DNA of 64,000 nt from Dehalococcoidia bacterium (GTDB lineage: Bacteria > Chloroflexota > Dehalococcoidia > UBA2979). A model generated the notes under the pieces. The model made no database searches and had not been told where the DNA came from. It was given only the letters and a program-made list of their open reading frames with translations. Position numbers and translations under genes: made by a program. The DNA lies in contig JALOAL010000011.1 in the NCBI GenBank assembly GCA_023228825.1, positions 26,996 to 90,995 of the forward strand, written 5' to 3'. This document shows positions 51,401 to 59,439 of the stretch, piece by piece; position 1 is the stretch's first letter, and every line of letters starts with the position of its first letter.

Positions 51401-51916
51401 ATGGTCGAAAGCCACCCTCGCCCTTCGGTACGGCCGCTGCACTCCGCGGTCACACCGGCCACCTCGTTCGTGGCCTACTCGGAGACCCTCGAATACGACA
51501 CCAACCATGCGTTGGAGTTCATCGACATCACCGCTGACGTCCAGAACGTGATCGCCCGCTCCGGCGTGAAGTTCGGCCAGGCGGTGATCATGTCGAACCA
51601 CACCACGGCGGCCATCGTCCTGAACGAGCACGAGCCGCTGCTGCTGAACGACATGGCGCGCGTCCTCTCGCGCATGGCGCCTGCCGGCGACTACTACGAA
51701 CACAACGACTTCTCCATCCGCACCCACAACATGACGGACCGCGAGTGCGCCAACGGCCACGCGCACTGCCAGCACCTGTTCCTGGGCGCCAGCGAGACCG
51801 TGCCCGTCCACAACGGCGCCGCGCACATCGGCTTCTACCAAAGCCTGTTCCTGGTGGAACTGGACCACGCGCGGCCTCGCACGGTGTTTGTGCAGGCGCT
51901 GGGGGTGGGCGGGTAG
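51401..51916 (+). CDS. YjbQ (UPF0047) family protein
   Basis: 171 residues. TLEYDTNHALEFIDIT, SNHTTAAIVLNEHEPLLLND and HAHCQHLFLGASETVPV are the family signatures; the His/Cys cluster suggests a metal site. Some members act as secondary thiamine-phosphate synthases. The ATG at 51401 is chosen because the family core begins about 20 residues later; in-frame upstream codons are Arg/Pro-rich. Confidence 0.87.
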   Translation: MVESHPRPSVRPLHSAVTPATSFVAYSETLEYDTNHALEFIDITADVQNVIARSGVKFGQAVIMSNHTTAAIVLNEHEPLLLNDMARVLSRMAPAGDYYEHNDFSIRTHNMTDRECANGHAHCQHLFLGASETVPVHNGAAHIGFYQSLFLVELDHARPRTVFVQALGVGG

Positions 51917-51935
51917 AGACCGCCCGACCGTCCCC

Positions 51936-52610
51936 GTGAGTGGCCCCCCGCCCAACGACCAGCCTGTCCGCCGGCCCACGCGCATCCTGCATCGCGCCGG
52001 CAACTTCCATGACCTGCTGCACCTGGCCGGACACCCGGCCGTGGACGCGATCGAGGCGGACATCTGGGTGGTCCGAGGCCACCTGGTCGCCCACCACGAG
52101 CGGCCCATCGGGCCGTGGCTGCTGGGCAACCACGGCCCCGCGCGCAGCGCCGACCGCGTGCCGCTCGAGGTGATCCTGGAGGCCGTGAAGGACACCTCCA
52201 ACTTCGTCATCGACCTGCGGTCGTGGTTCTGGGACCCCGCGCCCGCCCTCGCGCGGGCGCTGGCGGCGAGCCTGGACGACTTCAGCCACATCAGCGTGGC
52301 CTGCGAGGCGTGGATTACCGCGGACCGGCTGCGCGAGTGGCTGCCCGGCCTGGACGTGAACTACTCCATCCGCTCGCCCCGGCAACTGCGGGAGTTCCTG
52401 GCGGACGTCGACGCCGGCCGCCGCCGCCCCACCCACGTCACCATCCGCGAGAGCATGATCCGTAGCGCGCCCCTGCTGCACGCGGTGCGCGCCCGGGCCG
52501 GCCGCGTGGGCGCCTGGACGGTGGACGACGCCGACCGCGCGCTGGAACTGAAGGCGTGGGGCATCGACCAACTCGTGAGCAACCGCCTCAGCGTGCTCAA
52601 CACGCTCTAG
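51936..52610 (+). CDS. Glycerophosphodiester phosphodiesterase-like protein
   Basis: 224 residues from GTG, 19 bases after yjbQ. ILHRAGN replaces the usual AHRG, EADIWVVRGHLVAHHE holds the metal-binding Glu-x-Asp and a catalytic-type His, and GAWTVDD with a late QLVSN matches the GDPD TIM-barrel end. It is shorter than most GDPDs. Hydrolysis of glycerophosphodiesters is inferred. Confidence 0.72.
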   Translation: MSGPPPNDQPVRRPTRILHRAGNFHDLLHLAGHPAVDAIEADIWVVRGHLVAHHERPIGPWLLGNHGPARSADRVPLEVILEAVKDTSNFVIDLRSWFWDPAPALARALAASLDDFSHISVACEAWITADRLREWLPGLDVNYSIRSPRQLREFLADVDAGRRRPTHVTIRESMIRSAPLLHAVRARAGRVGAWTVDDADRALELKAWGIDQLVSNRLSVLNTL

Positions 52611-52630
52611 CACGTACGATCCGAGGCAGC

Positions 52631-53851
52631 ATGACCCAGCCCGCACCCCCCTCTGACGACTTCGCGCTCGCGGACGAGTTCGCCCTCGCGGCGGAGAGCA
52701 CGCCGCTGCTCCCCCACGTCCTGGGGGAGATCGCGAGCGCGGGCGGCCGCATCCCCTTCGCGCGCTTCATGGCGCTCGCCCTGGGCCATCCGGAGCACGG
52801 CTACTACAGCCGGGCCGACCTGCGCTGGGGCCGCGAGGGCGACTACGAGACCAGTCCGGAGGTGCACTCGATCTTCGGCTACCTCTGGGCGCGCCAGGTG
52901 CGTGAGTGCTGGGAGCGCCTCGGCCGGCCGTCCGAGTTCGCACTGGTGGAGCCGGGGGCAGGCTCGGGCGCCTTCATGGCCGCCATGCTCACCTGGCTCC
53001 GCGCACGTGCGCCGGAGTGCTTCGCCGCCGCCCGCCCCACCGTGCTGGACGGCCACCCCAACCGCATCGAGGCCCAGCGCCGGGCCCTCCTCGCCCGTGG
53101 GTTTGAGGTGGAACATGCGCTGACCGAGGACTGGCTCAGCCAGCCCGGCCAGGTCACGGGCGTGGTCATCTCCAACGAGTTCTTCGACGCCCTCCCGGCG
53201 CACCTGGTGGAGCGGCGCGGCGACGACCTGCTGGAGTGGTACGTGACCGCGGACGGCCAGGGCGCCCTCGCACTGGTCGAGGGCGCACCGAGCACCCCGG
53301 CGATCGAGGCGTACTTCAAGGGCCTCGGCCTGCTCCCCGGCGACGGCGCACGTGCCGAGGTGGGCCTGGCTGCTGTCGAGGCGATGCGACGCCTGGCTGC
53401 GCGCGTGGAGCGTGGGTACGTGCTGACCATCGACTACGGCTACACGGCGGCGGAGTTGTACGCCTCCTGGCGGAAGCAGGGGACCCTGATGGCCTTCCGC
53501 CGCCACAGTCCACAGCCGGATCCGCTCGCCCGGCCAGGCCTCACGGACCTCACGTACCACGTGGACTTCACCTCGCTCGCCCGGGCCGCCGGCGACGGCT
53601 GGCAGGCCGCGCCGCCCGTTGCGCAGTCGGAGGCCCTGAGCGTGCTCGGGCTGGCCGCGGCGATGCAGGCGGCGGCCGCCCGTGCGCACGAGGATGCCCA
53701 GCGTTACGCCGCCGACCGTCGCGCTGCGGAGACGCTGACCGACCCCGCCGGCCTCGGACGCATCCGTGTCCTGGCCCTCGCACGCGGGGCGCCCGTGGAC
53801 GGGCTGCGCTGCCTCCAGCCGATCGAGACGCTGATGGCGCCGCAGGGGTAG
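52631..53851 (+). CDS. MidA/NDUFAF7-type SAM-dependent methyltransferase (DUF185)
   Basis: 406 residues. FMALALGHPEHGYYS near residue 50, DYETSPEVHSIFGYLWARQ, the SAM loop ALVEPGAGSGAFMA near 104, SNEFFDALPAH and LTIDYGYTAAELYA follow the family order. The mitochondrial homologue methylates an arginine of a complex I subunit. With the NuoI/NuoG pair 2 kb on, a respiratory link is possible but only inferred. Confidence 0.85.
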   Translation: MTQPAPPSDDFALADEFALAAESTPLLPHVLGEIASAGGRIPFARFMALALGHPEHGYYSRADLRWGREGDYETSPEVHSIFGYLWARQVRECWERLGRPSEFALVEPGAGSGAFMAAMLTWLRARAPECFAAARPTVLDGHPNRIEAQRRALLARGFEVEHALTEDWLSQPGQVTGVVISNEFFDALPAHLVERRGDDLLEWYVTADGQGALALVEGAPSTPAIEAYFKGLGLLPGDGARAEVGLAAVEAMRRLAARVERGYVLTIDYGYTAAELYASWRKQGTLMAFRRHSPQPDPLARPGLTDLTYHVDFTSLARAAGDGWQAAPPVAQSEALSVLGLAAAMQAAAARAHEDAQRYAADRRAAETLTDPAGLGRIRVLALARGAPVDGLRCLQPIETLMAPQG

Positions 53852-53892
53852 GAAGGGCCCAGCGGATCGCGTCCGCGTGCGAGAATGGGCGC

Positions 53893-54330
53893 ATGGCCGA
53901 ATCACTGTCGCCCGAGGTCTACAGCGCCGTCCTCATCGACCACTTCCAGAACCCGCGCAACGCGGGCGCCATGGATGACGCGGACGCCGAGGCGTACGTG
54001 ACCAACCCGGTCTGCGGCGACTCCCTGCGCCTCTTCCTGAAGTTCGCGGTCCCCGAGGACGGCGACGAGAGTCAGGGTGGCAAGCCACGCATCGAGCGCG
54101 CCTCGTTCCTGTCGTCCGGCTGCCCGGCCTCCATCGCCACGTCCTCTGCGGCCACGGAGATGGTGGTGGGCCTCACCGCTGCGGAGGCGGCGGCCCTGGG
54201 CCGGGACGACTACGCCGAGGCAGTGGGCGGGCTGCCGAGGGCGAAGGTGCACTGCTCCGTGCTCGCCGCAGCCGCAGTCACCCAGGCGGTCGAGGCCTAC
54301 CGAGCGCGCGCTGGAAGCGGGCAGCCGTGA
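53893..54330 (+). CDS. IscU/SufU/NifU-like Fe-S scaffold
   Basis: 145 residues. Three cluster-ligand cysteines are in the family positions: NPVCGD, SSGCPAS and KVHCSVLA, and DHFQNPRNAG is the standard N-terminal segment. It assembles Fe-S clusters on a scaffold. It overlaps the MobA-like gene by 4 bases (GTGA), consistent with cofactor supply to a nearby metalloenzyme such as the NuoG-like protein. Confidence 0.88.
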   Translation: MAESLSPEVYSAVLIDHFQNPRNAGAMDDADAEAYVTNPVCGDSLRLFLKFAVPEDGDESQGGKPRIERASFLSSGCPASIATSSAATEMVVGLTAAEAAALGRDDYAEAVGGLPRAKVHCSVLAAAAVTQAVEAYRARAGSGQP

Positions 54331-54953
54331 GCGGCCTTGCGGCCATCCTGCTGGCGGCGGGGGCGTCGCGGCGCATGGGCCGGCCGAAGCCGCTGCTGCC
54401 CTGGGCCGGCGCCACGCTGATCGAGCACGAACTCGAGGTCCTCAGGGCTGCCTCGGTCGCTCGGGTCGCCGTGGTCGTGGGGAGCAACGCGGAGGCGGTG
54501 CGCCGGGTGGTGGGTGCGGAGGCGCCGCTGGTCTTCAACGCGCGCTGGGCCTCGGGCCGTGCCACCTCGCTCGCACGAGGCGCGGCCGCCCTGCTCGAGG
54601 GCAACGCGGGCGATCCCCCGGACGCCGTCCTGGTCCAGAACGTCGACCAGCCCACCACGGCCGAGGTGATCGCGCACCTGCTCGCGGAACTGCGGTCGAG
54701 CGGCGCGGACGCCGTGCAGCCGATCTACGTCGACCCTCGGGACGCCGAGGGCCGTGAGCACGGCGGGCACCCGGTGCTCCTCGCGGCCGCGCTCCTGCCG
54801 GACCTGGCCGCCGCCACCGAGGAGCGCGAGGGCCTGCGGGGTGTCCTGGCGGGCAGGCGCGTCCACCGCGTCGCCATCGAAGACCCCACGGTCGGCCTCG
54901 ACCTCGACACGCCCGAGGCGTACGAGGCGGCTCGCGCGGCGCTGGGAGCGTAG
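54327..54953 (+). CDS. MobA/MocA-like nucleotidyltransferase
   Basis: 208 residues from GTG. The nucleotide-binding signature LAAGASRRMGRPKPLLPW opens the protein; VQNVDQP is the metal-binding Asp loop. Members attach CMP or GMP to molybdenum cofactor (MocA/MobA) or act on small sugar phosphates. Coupling to the Fe-S scaffold gene supports a cofactor role. Confidence 0.83.
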   Translation: MSGLAAILLAAGASRRMGRPKPLLPWAGATLIEHELEVLRAASVARVAVVVGSNAEAVRRVVGAEAPLVFNARWASGRATSLARGAAALLEGNAGDPPDAVLVQNVDQPTTAEVIAHLLAELRSSGADAVQPIYVDPRDAEGREHGGHPVLLAAALLPDLAAATEEREGLRGVLAGRRVHRVAIEDPTVGLDLDTPEAYEAARAALGA

Positions 54954-54962
54954 GGGCGGGGG

Positions 54963-55370
54963 CTACTCGGCTCCGGGTGCGCGGCCGGGACGCTCGGGCG
55001 TGGGGCGCGCGATCAGCGCCCCCGCTGCGAGGATGCCCTCGGCGAGGGCGTCCAGCAGGTAGACCTTCGAGATCCGACCACGCAGGGCGTACCACGCGGC
55101 CGACGTTCCGAGGGCGGTCGCGCTGCCGATGGCGAGCAGGCGCGCCTCGGGCGGGGGTTCGGGGCGGCGGAGCGCCTGGAGGAGGGTGGCCATCACCGCC
55201 AGGATCATGGCCGCCACGGTCTTGACGAGCCAGGCGTCGCGCTTCGGGCCAGTGACGGCCTCGAACGAGCGGTAGTGGAGCAGGGGCCACAGGCCGCCGA
55301 CGGCGTAGTACCCGGCATGGGCGGCCAGCACGAGGCGCAGCGTGGGGCGGAAGGAGCAAGGGCGGCGCAT
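54963..55370 (-). CDS. Small integral membrane protein, unknown
   Basis: 135 residues with about four hydrophobic segments: LRLVLAAHAGYYAVGGLWPLL, TVAAMILAVMATLLQAL, LLAIGSATALGTSAAWYAL and YLLDALAEGILAAGALI. The start at 55370 (MRRPCSFRP) is preferred; a longer frame adds a Pro/His-rich leader. No family recognised. Confidence 0.6.
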   Translation of the reverse strand: MRRPCSFRPTLRLVLAAHAGYYAVGGLWPLLHYRSFEAVTGPKRDAWLVKTVAAMILAVMATLLQALRRPEPPPEARLLAIGSATALGTSAAWYALRGRISKVYLLDALAEGILAAGALIARPTPERPGRAPGAE

Positions 55371-55624
55371 GGCCTGGAGGTTAGCGGACGCCGGCCGGGG
55401 GCCGGGGTGAGGGGAGATGGATGGCCGGTGACCCGAGCGCCAGAGGTGAGACGCGCGAAGGATCACGCGAGGGATGAGAGGAAAGGCCCAGTCGCTCTGC
55501 GCAGGCTTGTGATAGGGTGCACGAAGTGCCGTGGCTATCTCCTGCGGCAGGCGTCCGGTATGCTTCCGGGCGCAGGCGTCCCAGGCGACCGGACGGCGCT
55601 GGGATTCACGGGAAGCGGGGCTTT

Positions 55625-56188
55625 GTGGCGTACGGAATCGGCGTCGCCAAGGGCATGCTCCTGACCCTGAAGCATGTCTTCCGCCCAGCCATCACGGTCA
55701 ACTATCCCGAGCAGGAGCGCGGTGTACCCGTGCGCGCTCGGACGAACCTGCTGTGGTTCGAGGAGCGCTGCACCGGCTGTTCCACCTGCGCGCAGGCCTG
55801 CCCGGACGGCTGCATCCTGGTGGCCACCTCCCCTCGGGAGGACGGCACGCTCTCCATCGACCGCTACGAGATCGACTTCCGCATCTGCATGTACTGCGGC
55901 CTCTGCACGGAGGCGTGCCCGTACCAGGCGATCCAGTCTGGCGGGCGCTACAACGATGCGGTGTTCGTCTTCGAGAACATGTATCGCGACCGTACATCGC
56001 TCACCCGGGAGTCGCAGGAGTACCTGCGCGCGAATGACGGCCGCTACCCGAACGGCCAGACCCAGGCGGAGAATCCGCTCCGCACGGAGATGAAGACCGG
56101 ACGCTCTCGCGTGGAGGTCGCCGGCAGCGAGGGCGGCTTCGGGCCGCAGCGCCTCCCCGGCCGTCACATCTCTGAGAAGCGCGACTGA
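55625..56188 (+). CDS. NuoI-like 2[4Fe-4S] ferredoxin subunit
   Basis: 187 residues from GTG. The NuoI N-terminus is clear: AKGMLLTLKHVFRPAITVNYPEQ-type segment, then ARTNLLWFEERCTGCSTCAQACP and ICMYCGLCTEACPYQAI, two full [4Fe-4S] motifs. In complex I it relays electrons to quinone. Here it stands with a NuoG-like gene and no other nuo genes. The C-terminal 45 residues are hydrophilic and variable. Confidence 0.87.
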   Translation: MAYGIGVAKGMLLTLKHVFRPAITVNYPEQERGVPVRARTNLLWFEERCTGCSTCAQACPDGCILVATSPREDGTLSIDRYEIDFRICMYCGLCTEACPYQAIQSGGRYNDAVFVFENMYRDRTSLTRESQEYLRANDGRYPNGQTQAENPLRTEMKTGRSRVEVAGSEGGFGPQRLPGRHISEKRD

Positions 56189-56250
56189 TCGAAGCATCCT
56201 CGTCCGGCCCCGGCGGCCGGACGGCGCACACGGGCGAAGGTGGGGAAACC

Positions 56251-58806
56251 GTGGTCCAGATCACCATCAACGACCACACGGTGGAGGCCGAGCCGGGCCG
56301 CCGGCTGGTGGAGGTGATCAAGGAACAAGGCATCACCATCACCAACCTGTGCTACATCGACGGCCTTGAGCCGTACGCCGGCTGCCGGACCTGCATCGTG
56401 GAGATCGAGGGCGCTCGCCCCACCCCCCTGCAACTGTCCTGCGTGGCCCAGGTTACCGAGGGCATGGTGGTCCGCACCCACACGGAGGAGGCCAAGCGCA
56501 CCCGCCAGTCCGTCATGAGCATCATCATGGCGAACCACCCGGATCGCTGCCTCTCCTGCCACCGCCGCGTCCACTGCATGCCCGGCGACATCTGTCTCCG
56601 CGACGATGTGGTCACCCACCGCTGCCTCACCTGTTCCAAGAACTACCGCTGCGAACTCCAGACCTCCTGCGAGAACCTGGACCAGGGAGAGTTCGAGGAG
56701 CCCTGGGTGGGCGAGGCGCGCTCCTACTACGAGACGCCGCCCCCGGAGCCGGACCGCGGCAACCCCTTCCTGGAGTTCGACCCGCAGATGTGCATCATCT
56801 GCACCCGCTGTGTCCGCGCCTGCGACGACCTGCGCCACACCGGCGCCATCACGCTCTCCGGCAAGGGCCACACCACGATGATCGCCTTTGGCACCGGCGG
56901 GCAGGTGCACGAGTCCGACTGCGACTTCTGCGGCGCCTGCATTGACGTGTGCCCCACGGCCACGCTGATGGAGAAGCCCAACAAGTGGGTGGGCAAGGCG
57001 GACGACTGGACGAACTCCGTCTGCAACTCCTGCTCCGTGGGCTGCACCATCTCCTACGGCCTCAACGACGACTTCGGCCCCACCATTGTGCGGCCGGATC
57101 GGGTGAACCCGGCTTCCCGAGACCAGATCTGCGTCCGCGGGCGCTTCCACTACGACGCCATCCCGGACAAGCAGCGCCTCTCCCGTGCCCTCGTGCGCGC
57201 GGGGGACCGGCTGCTGCCCGCGTCGTCCGAGGACGCCCTGGCGCGTGCGGTGGAGGCGGTGAGCGCGGTCAAGCAGGCGGCGGGGGCCGGCGCCGTGGCG
57301 GTGCTGGGCTCGCCCATGGCCACGAACGAGGAGTCGTTCGTCCTGGCCGCGCTGGCGCGCGCCATTGGCACGCCGCACGTGGACTTCGCCTCTGGCGCCG
57401 TGCACCGCGCGGTGTCCCAGGCGCTGGAGGGCGCGTTCGGCACGGACCGCCTGCCGGCCAGCCTTGCGGACCTGGAGCGCAGCGACACCATTGTCACCAT
57501 CGCCCGTGACCTGGAGGAGTCCCACCAGGTGGTGGCGCTCCGCATCCGGGACGCCGTGGTGAAGCGCAAGGCGAAGTTGGTCCGCATCTCGCCCATGTGG
57601 AGCGAGATGGACGGCTTCTCCCACGCGGTCATCCGCGTGCAGCCGGGCCACGAGGCCGCTGTCACGCAGGCCCTGGTGGACGGCGCCGCCGCACCGGACG
57701 GCGTGGACGCCGCCCAGTGGCAGGCCGCGCTGGACGCACTGGCGGCGGCACAGGCGGACGCCGAGTCGCTCGCCACGGTGGTCTACGCCCCCAACAACCA
57801 GGACGTGGCCCTGGCCGGCGAGGGCGCGAAGGCCGCCGCCAACCTGGCCATTGCCCTGCGCGGGCAGGCTGCTCCCGACCACCTCCTCTACATGCCCACC
57901 GAGGCCAACGTCCGAGGCGCCACCGACGCCGGCATCGCGCCGGGGCCGGGCGGCAAGTCCTTCGCGGAGATCGTCGCCGCGGCGCAGGCGGGCGAGGTCA
58001 GGGCCGTGGTCCTGCACGGGGACAACCCGCTGCTCACCGCGCCCGGCGGCCCGGCGATTGCCGCCGCGCTCGCCAACCTGGAGGCGCTCGTGGTGGTGGA
58101 CGAGGTGCGTTCCACGGCTGCGGAGCACGCGACCGTGGTGCTGCCCATGGCGCCCTTCTTCGCCTCCAGCGGCACGCTCACCAACGCCGACCTGCACGTC
58201 TTCCGGCACAACGCCGCCCCCAAGGGCAAGGCGCCCTCCGGACTGTCCGTGCTGCAGGCGCTGGCCCAGGGACTGGGCGCCTCCGTGGCGTTCGAGTCTC
58301 CGGCCGCGGTGACCGAGGCGCTGGCGGCGGAGGTCCCGGGCTACCCGACGAACGCCATGCTCGGCGCGGCCCCCGGCGGCACGCGCGTGGTGGGCTCGCC
58401 CTCCCGGGCCTCGGCCCAGGCGGTCGCGCCGGCCCCCGCTTCCCCACGAGGCGAGGGCTCTCGAGGCGAGGGCGAACTGACGCTCATCACCGGCCGCTCG
58501 CTCTACCACTCCTGGGAGGGCTCCTCGATCCGGTCGGAGGAGGCGGACAAACTGCACCGCGAGGAGCAGGCGTGGATCAACCCGCGCGACGCCGAGGCCG
58601 CCCGCATCCGCACGGGTGACGTCATCGACCTGGTGGGCGAGGCGGGCACCGTGCACATCGCCGCAAGGCTGGACGACGGCGTCCCCCCCGGCACCGTGTA
58701 CGTGCCCCTCTACTTCGACGCTGGGGCGGTGCTGGCGCTCTACCCGCTGGACGGCCAGGCCGCCGGCGCTCCCGCCGTCCGCCTGCGCGCCCTCCAGCCC
58801 GCCTAG
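56251..58806 (+). CDS. NuoG-like molybdopterin/Fe-S oxidoreductase subunit
   Basis: 851 residues from GTG, GAAGGTGGGG upstream. Residues 1-80 are a [2Fe-2S] domain with Cys34, 45, 48 and 64; then the His/Cys cluster HPDRCLSCHRRVHC, ferredoxin motifs CIICTRCVRAC and CDFCGACIDVCP, and the molybdopterin-type cluster CNSCSVGC. A molybdopterin-oxidoreductase-like domain and a C-terminal dinucleotide-binding fold (DRSLYHSWEGS-like TGRSLYHSWEG) follow. It may be a complex I subunit or part of a formate dehydrogenase-type enzyme; no NuoE/F is adjacent. Confidence 0.88.
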   Translation: MVQITINDHTVEAEPGRRLVEVIKEQGITITNLCYIDGLEPYAGCRTCIVEIEGARPTPLQLSCVAQVTEGMVVRTHTEEAKRTRQSVMSIIMANHPDRCLSCHRRVHCMPGDICLRDDVVTHRCLTCSKNYRCELQTSCENLDQGEFEEPWVGEARSYYETPPPEPDRGNPFLEFDPQMCIICTRCVRACDDLRHTGAITLSGKGHTTMIAFGTGGQVHESDCDFCGACIDVCPTATLMEKPNKWVGKADDWTNSVCNSCSVGCTISYGLNDDFGPTIVRPDRVNPASRDQICVRGRFHYDAIPDKQRLSRALVRAGDRLLPASSEDALARAVEAVSAVKQAAGAGAVAVLGSPMATNEESFVLAALARAIGTPHVDFASGAVHRAVSQALEGAFGTDRLPASLADLERSDTIVTIARDLEESHQVVALRIRDAVVKRKAKLVRISPMWSEMDGFSHAVIRVQPGHEAAVTQALVDGAAAPDGVDAAQWQAALDALAAAQADAESLATVVYAPNNQDVALAGEGAKAAANLAIALRGQAAPDHLLYMPTEANVRGATDAGIAPGPGGKSFAEIVAAAQAGEVRAVVLHGDNPLLTAPGGPAIAAALANLEALVVVDEVRSTAAEHATVVLPMAPFFASSGTLTNADLHVFRHNAAPKGKAPSGLSVLQALAQGLGASVAFESPAAVTEALAAEVPGYPTNAMLGAAPGGTRVVGSPSRASAQAVAPAPASPRGEGSRGEGELTLITGRSLYHSWEGSSIRSEEADKLHREEQAWINPRDAEAARIRTGDVIDLVGEAGTVHIAARLDDGVPPGTVYVPLYFDAGAVLALYPLDGQAAGAPAVRLRALQPA

Positions 58807-58891
58807 GAGCCGCCCGACCGTCCGAGGCATCCCGCCGCGGCGACTCGCGGACACGGAGACACAGACAAGCCCCGCCGGTGATGGCGGGGCT
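58807..58891. repeat. Direct repeat, copy 1 (85 bases)
   Basis: Begins GAGCCGCCCGACCGTCCGAG and ends in the GCCCCGCC...GGCGGGGC hairpin. Copy 2 at 59306-59400 differs by a 2-base insertion near the start, one extra GAGACACG-type unit and few substitutions. The two copies bracket the DUF2283 gene. Confidence 0.85.
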
Positions 58892-58895
58892 TGTC
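58864..58895. terminator. Hairpin between nuoG-like and DUF2283 genes
   Basis: GACAAGCCCCGCC pairs with GGCGGGGCTTGTC around GGTGAT, between convergent stops at 58806 and 58938. Confidence 0.75.
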
Positions 58896-58937
58896 AACCT
58901 GCCGTGTCAGCCCGGTCTGCCCTCAGTCAGCCGCGGT

Positions 58938-59183
58938 TCAGGCGAAGATTCGAATCTGGTGACCTGACTCACCGATGGCCTTCTCGACCGTCTCCGCAAA
59001 CGGCACGCCATCGAGTTCGACACCCTCGGATGCTTCCAGGAACTCGATCCCGATCACGGTCTGATCCGCTCGGTAGTCAATCATGCGAAGGTCATCGAGC
59101 ATCACCGTGCTACCGACCTCGCCCTCGGCCAGGCGCACGTAGAGCGCGTCCGACTCCTGGTCGTAGGTTGCGTATGGTGTCAC
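58938..59183 (-). CDS. DUF2283 family protein
   Basis: 81 residues from GTG with GGAAGAGGTG upstream. YDQESDALYVRLAEGEV and VIGIEFLEASEGV are the core of DUF2283, small beta-rich proteins often found near toxin-antitoxin or mobile genes; function unknown. It is lower in G+C than its neighbours and lies between two direct repeats, which suggests a mobile or duplicated cassette. Confidence 0.83.
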   Translation of the reverse strand: MTPYATYDQESDALYVRLAEGEVGSTVMLDDLRMIDYRADQTVIGIEFLEASEGVELDGVPFAETVEKAIGESGHQIRIFA

Positions 59184-59305
59184 GATCACACCTCTTCCTC
59201 GAAGGCCACAGTATGCCGCTGTCACCCGGCCGGCGGGTAGTACCGGCGATCCTCGGGTATTACAAACACGTTTCAGACGCGCGACGGTGATTGGTGACGG
59301 TTCCT

Positions 59306-59400
59306 GAGCCGCCCGCGACCGTCCGAGGCATCCCGCCGCGGCGACTCGCGGATACGGAGACACGGAGACACAGAGAAGCCCCGCCAGTGATGGCGGGGCT
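59306..59400. repeat. Direct repeat, copy 2 (95 bases)
   Basis: The second copy of the element at 58807-58891, with GAGACACG duplicated and a GC insertion. It lies immediately before the end of the large secreted-protein gene (stop at 59440, minus strand). Confidence 0.85.
59376..59400 (-). terminator. Hairpin after the large secreted protein gene
   Basis: AGCCCCGCC pairs with GGCGGGGCT around AGTGAT. Read on the minus strand it is followed by TCTCTGTGTCTCC, a weak T/C tract. It is part of repeat copy 2. Confidence 0.6.
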
Positions 59401-59439
59401 CCCTGTTGGTGCGCGTGATGCGCGGGCGCGAGGTGGGCG

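Noticed and set aside
58940..58970. tRNA-like string GATTCGAATCTGG
   Set aside because: It lies inside the DUF2283 coding sequence and no cloverleaf can be drawn around it.
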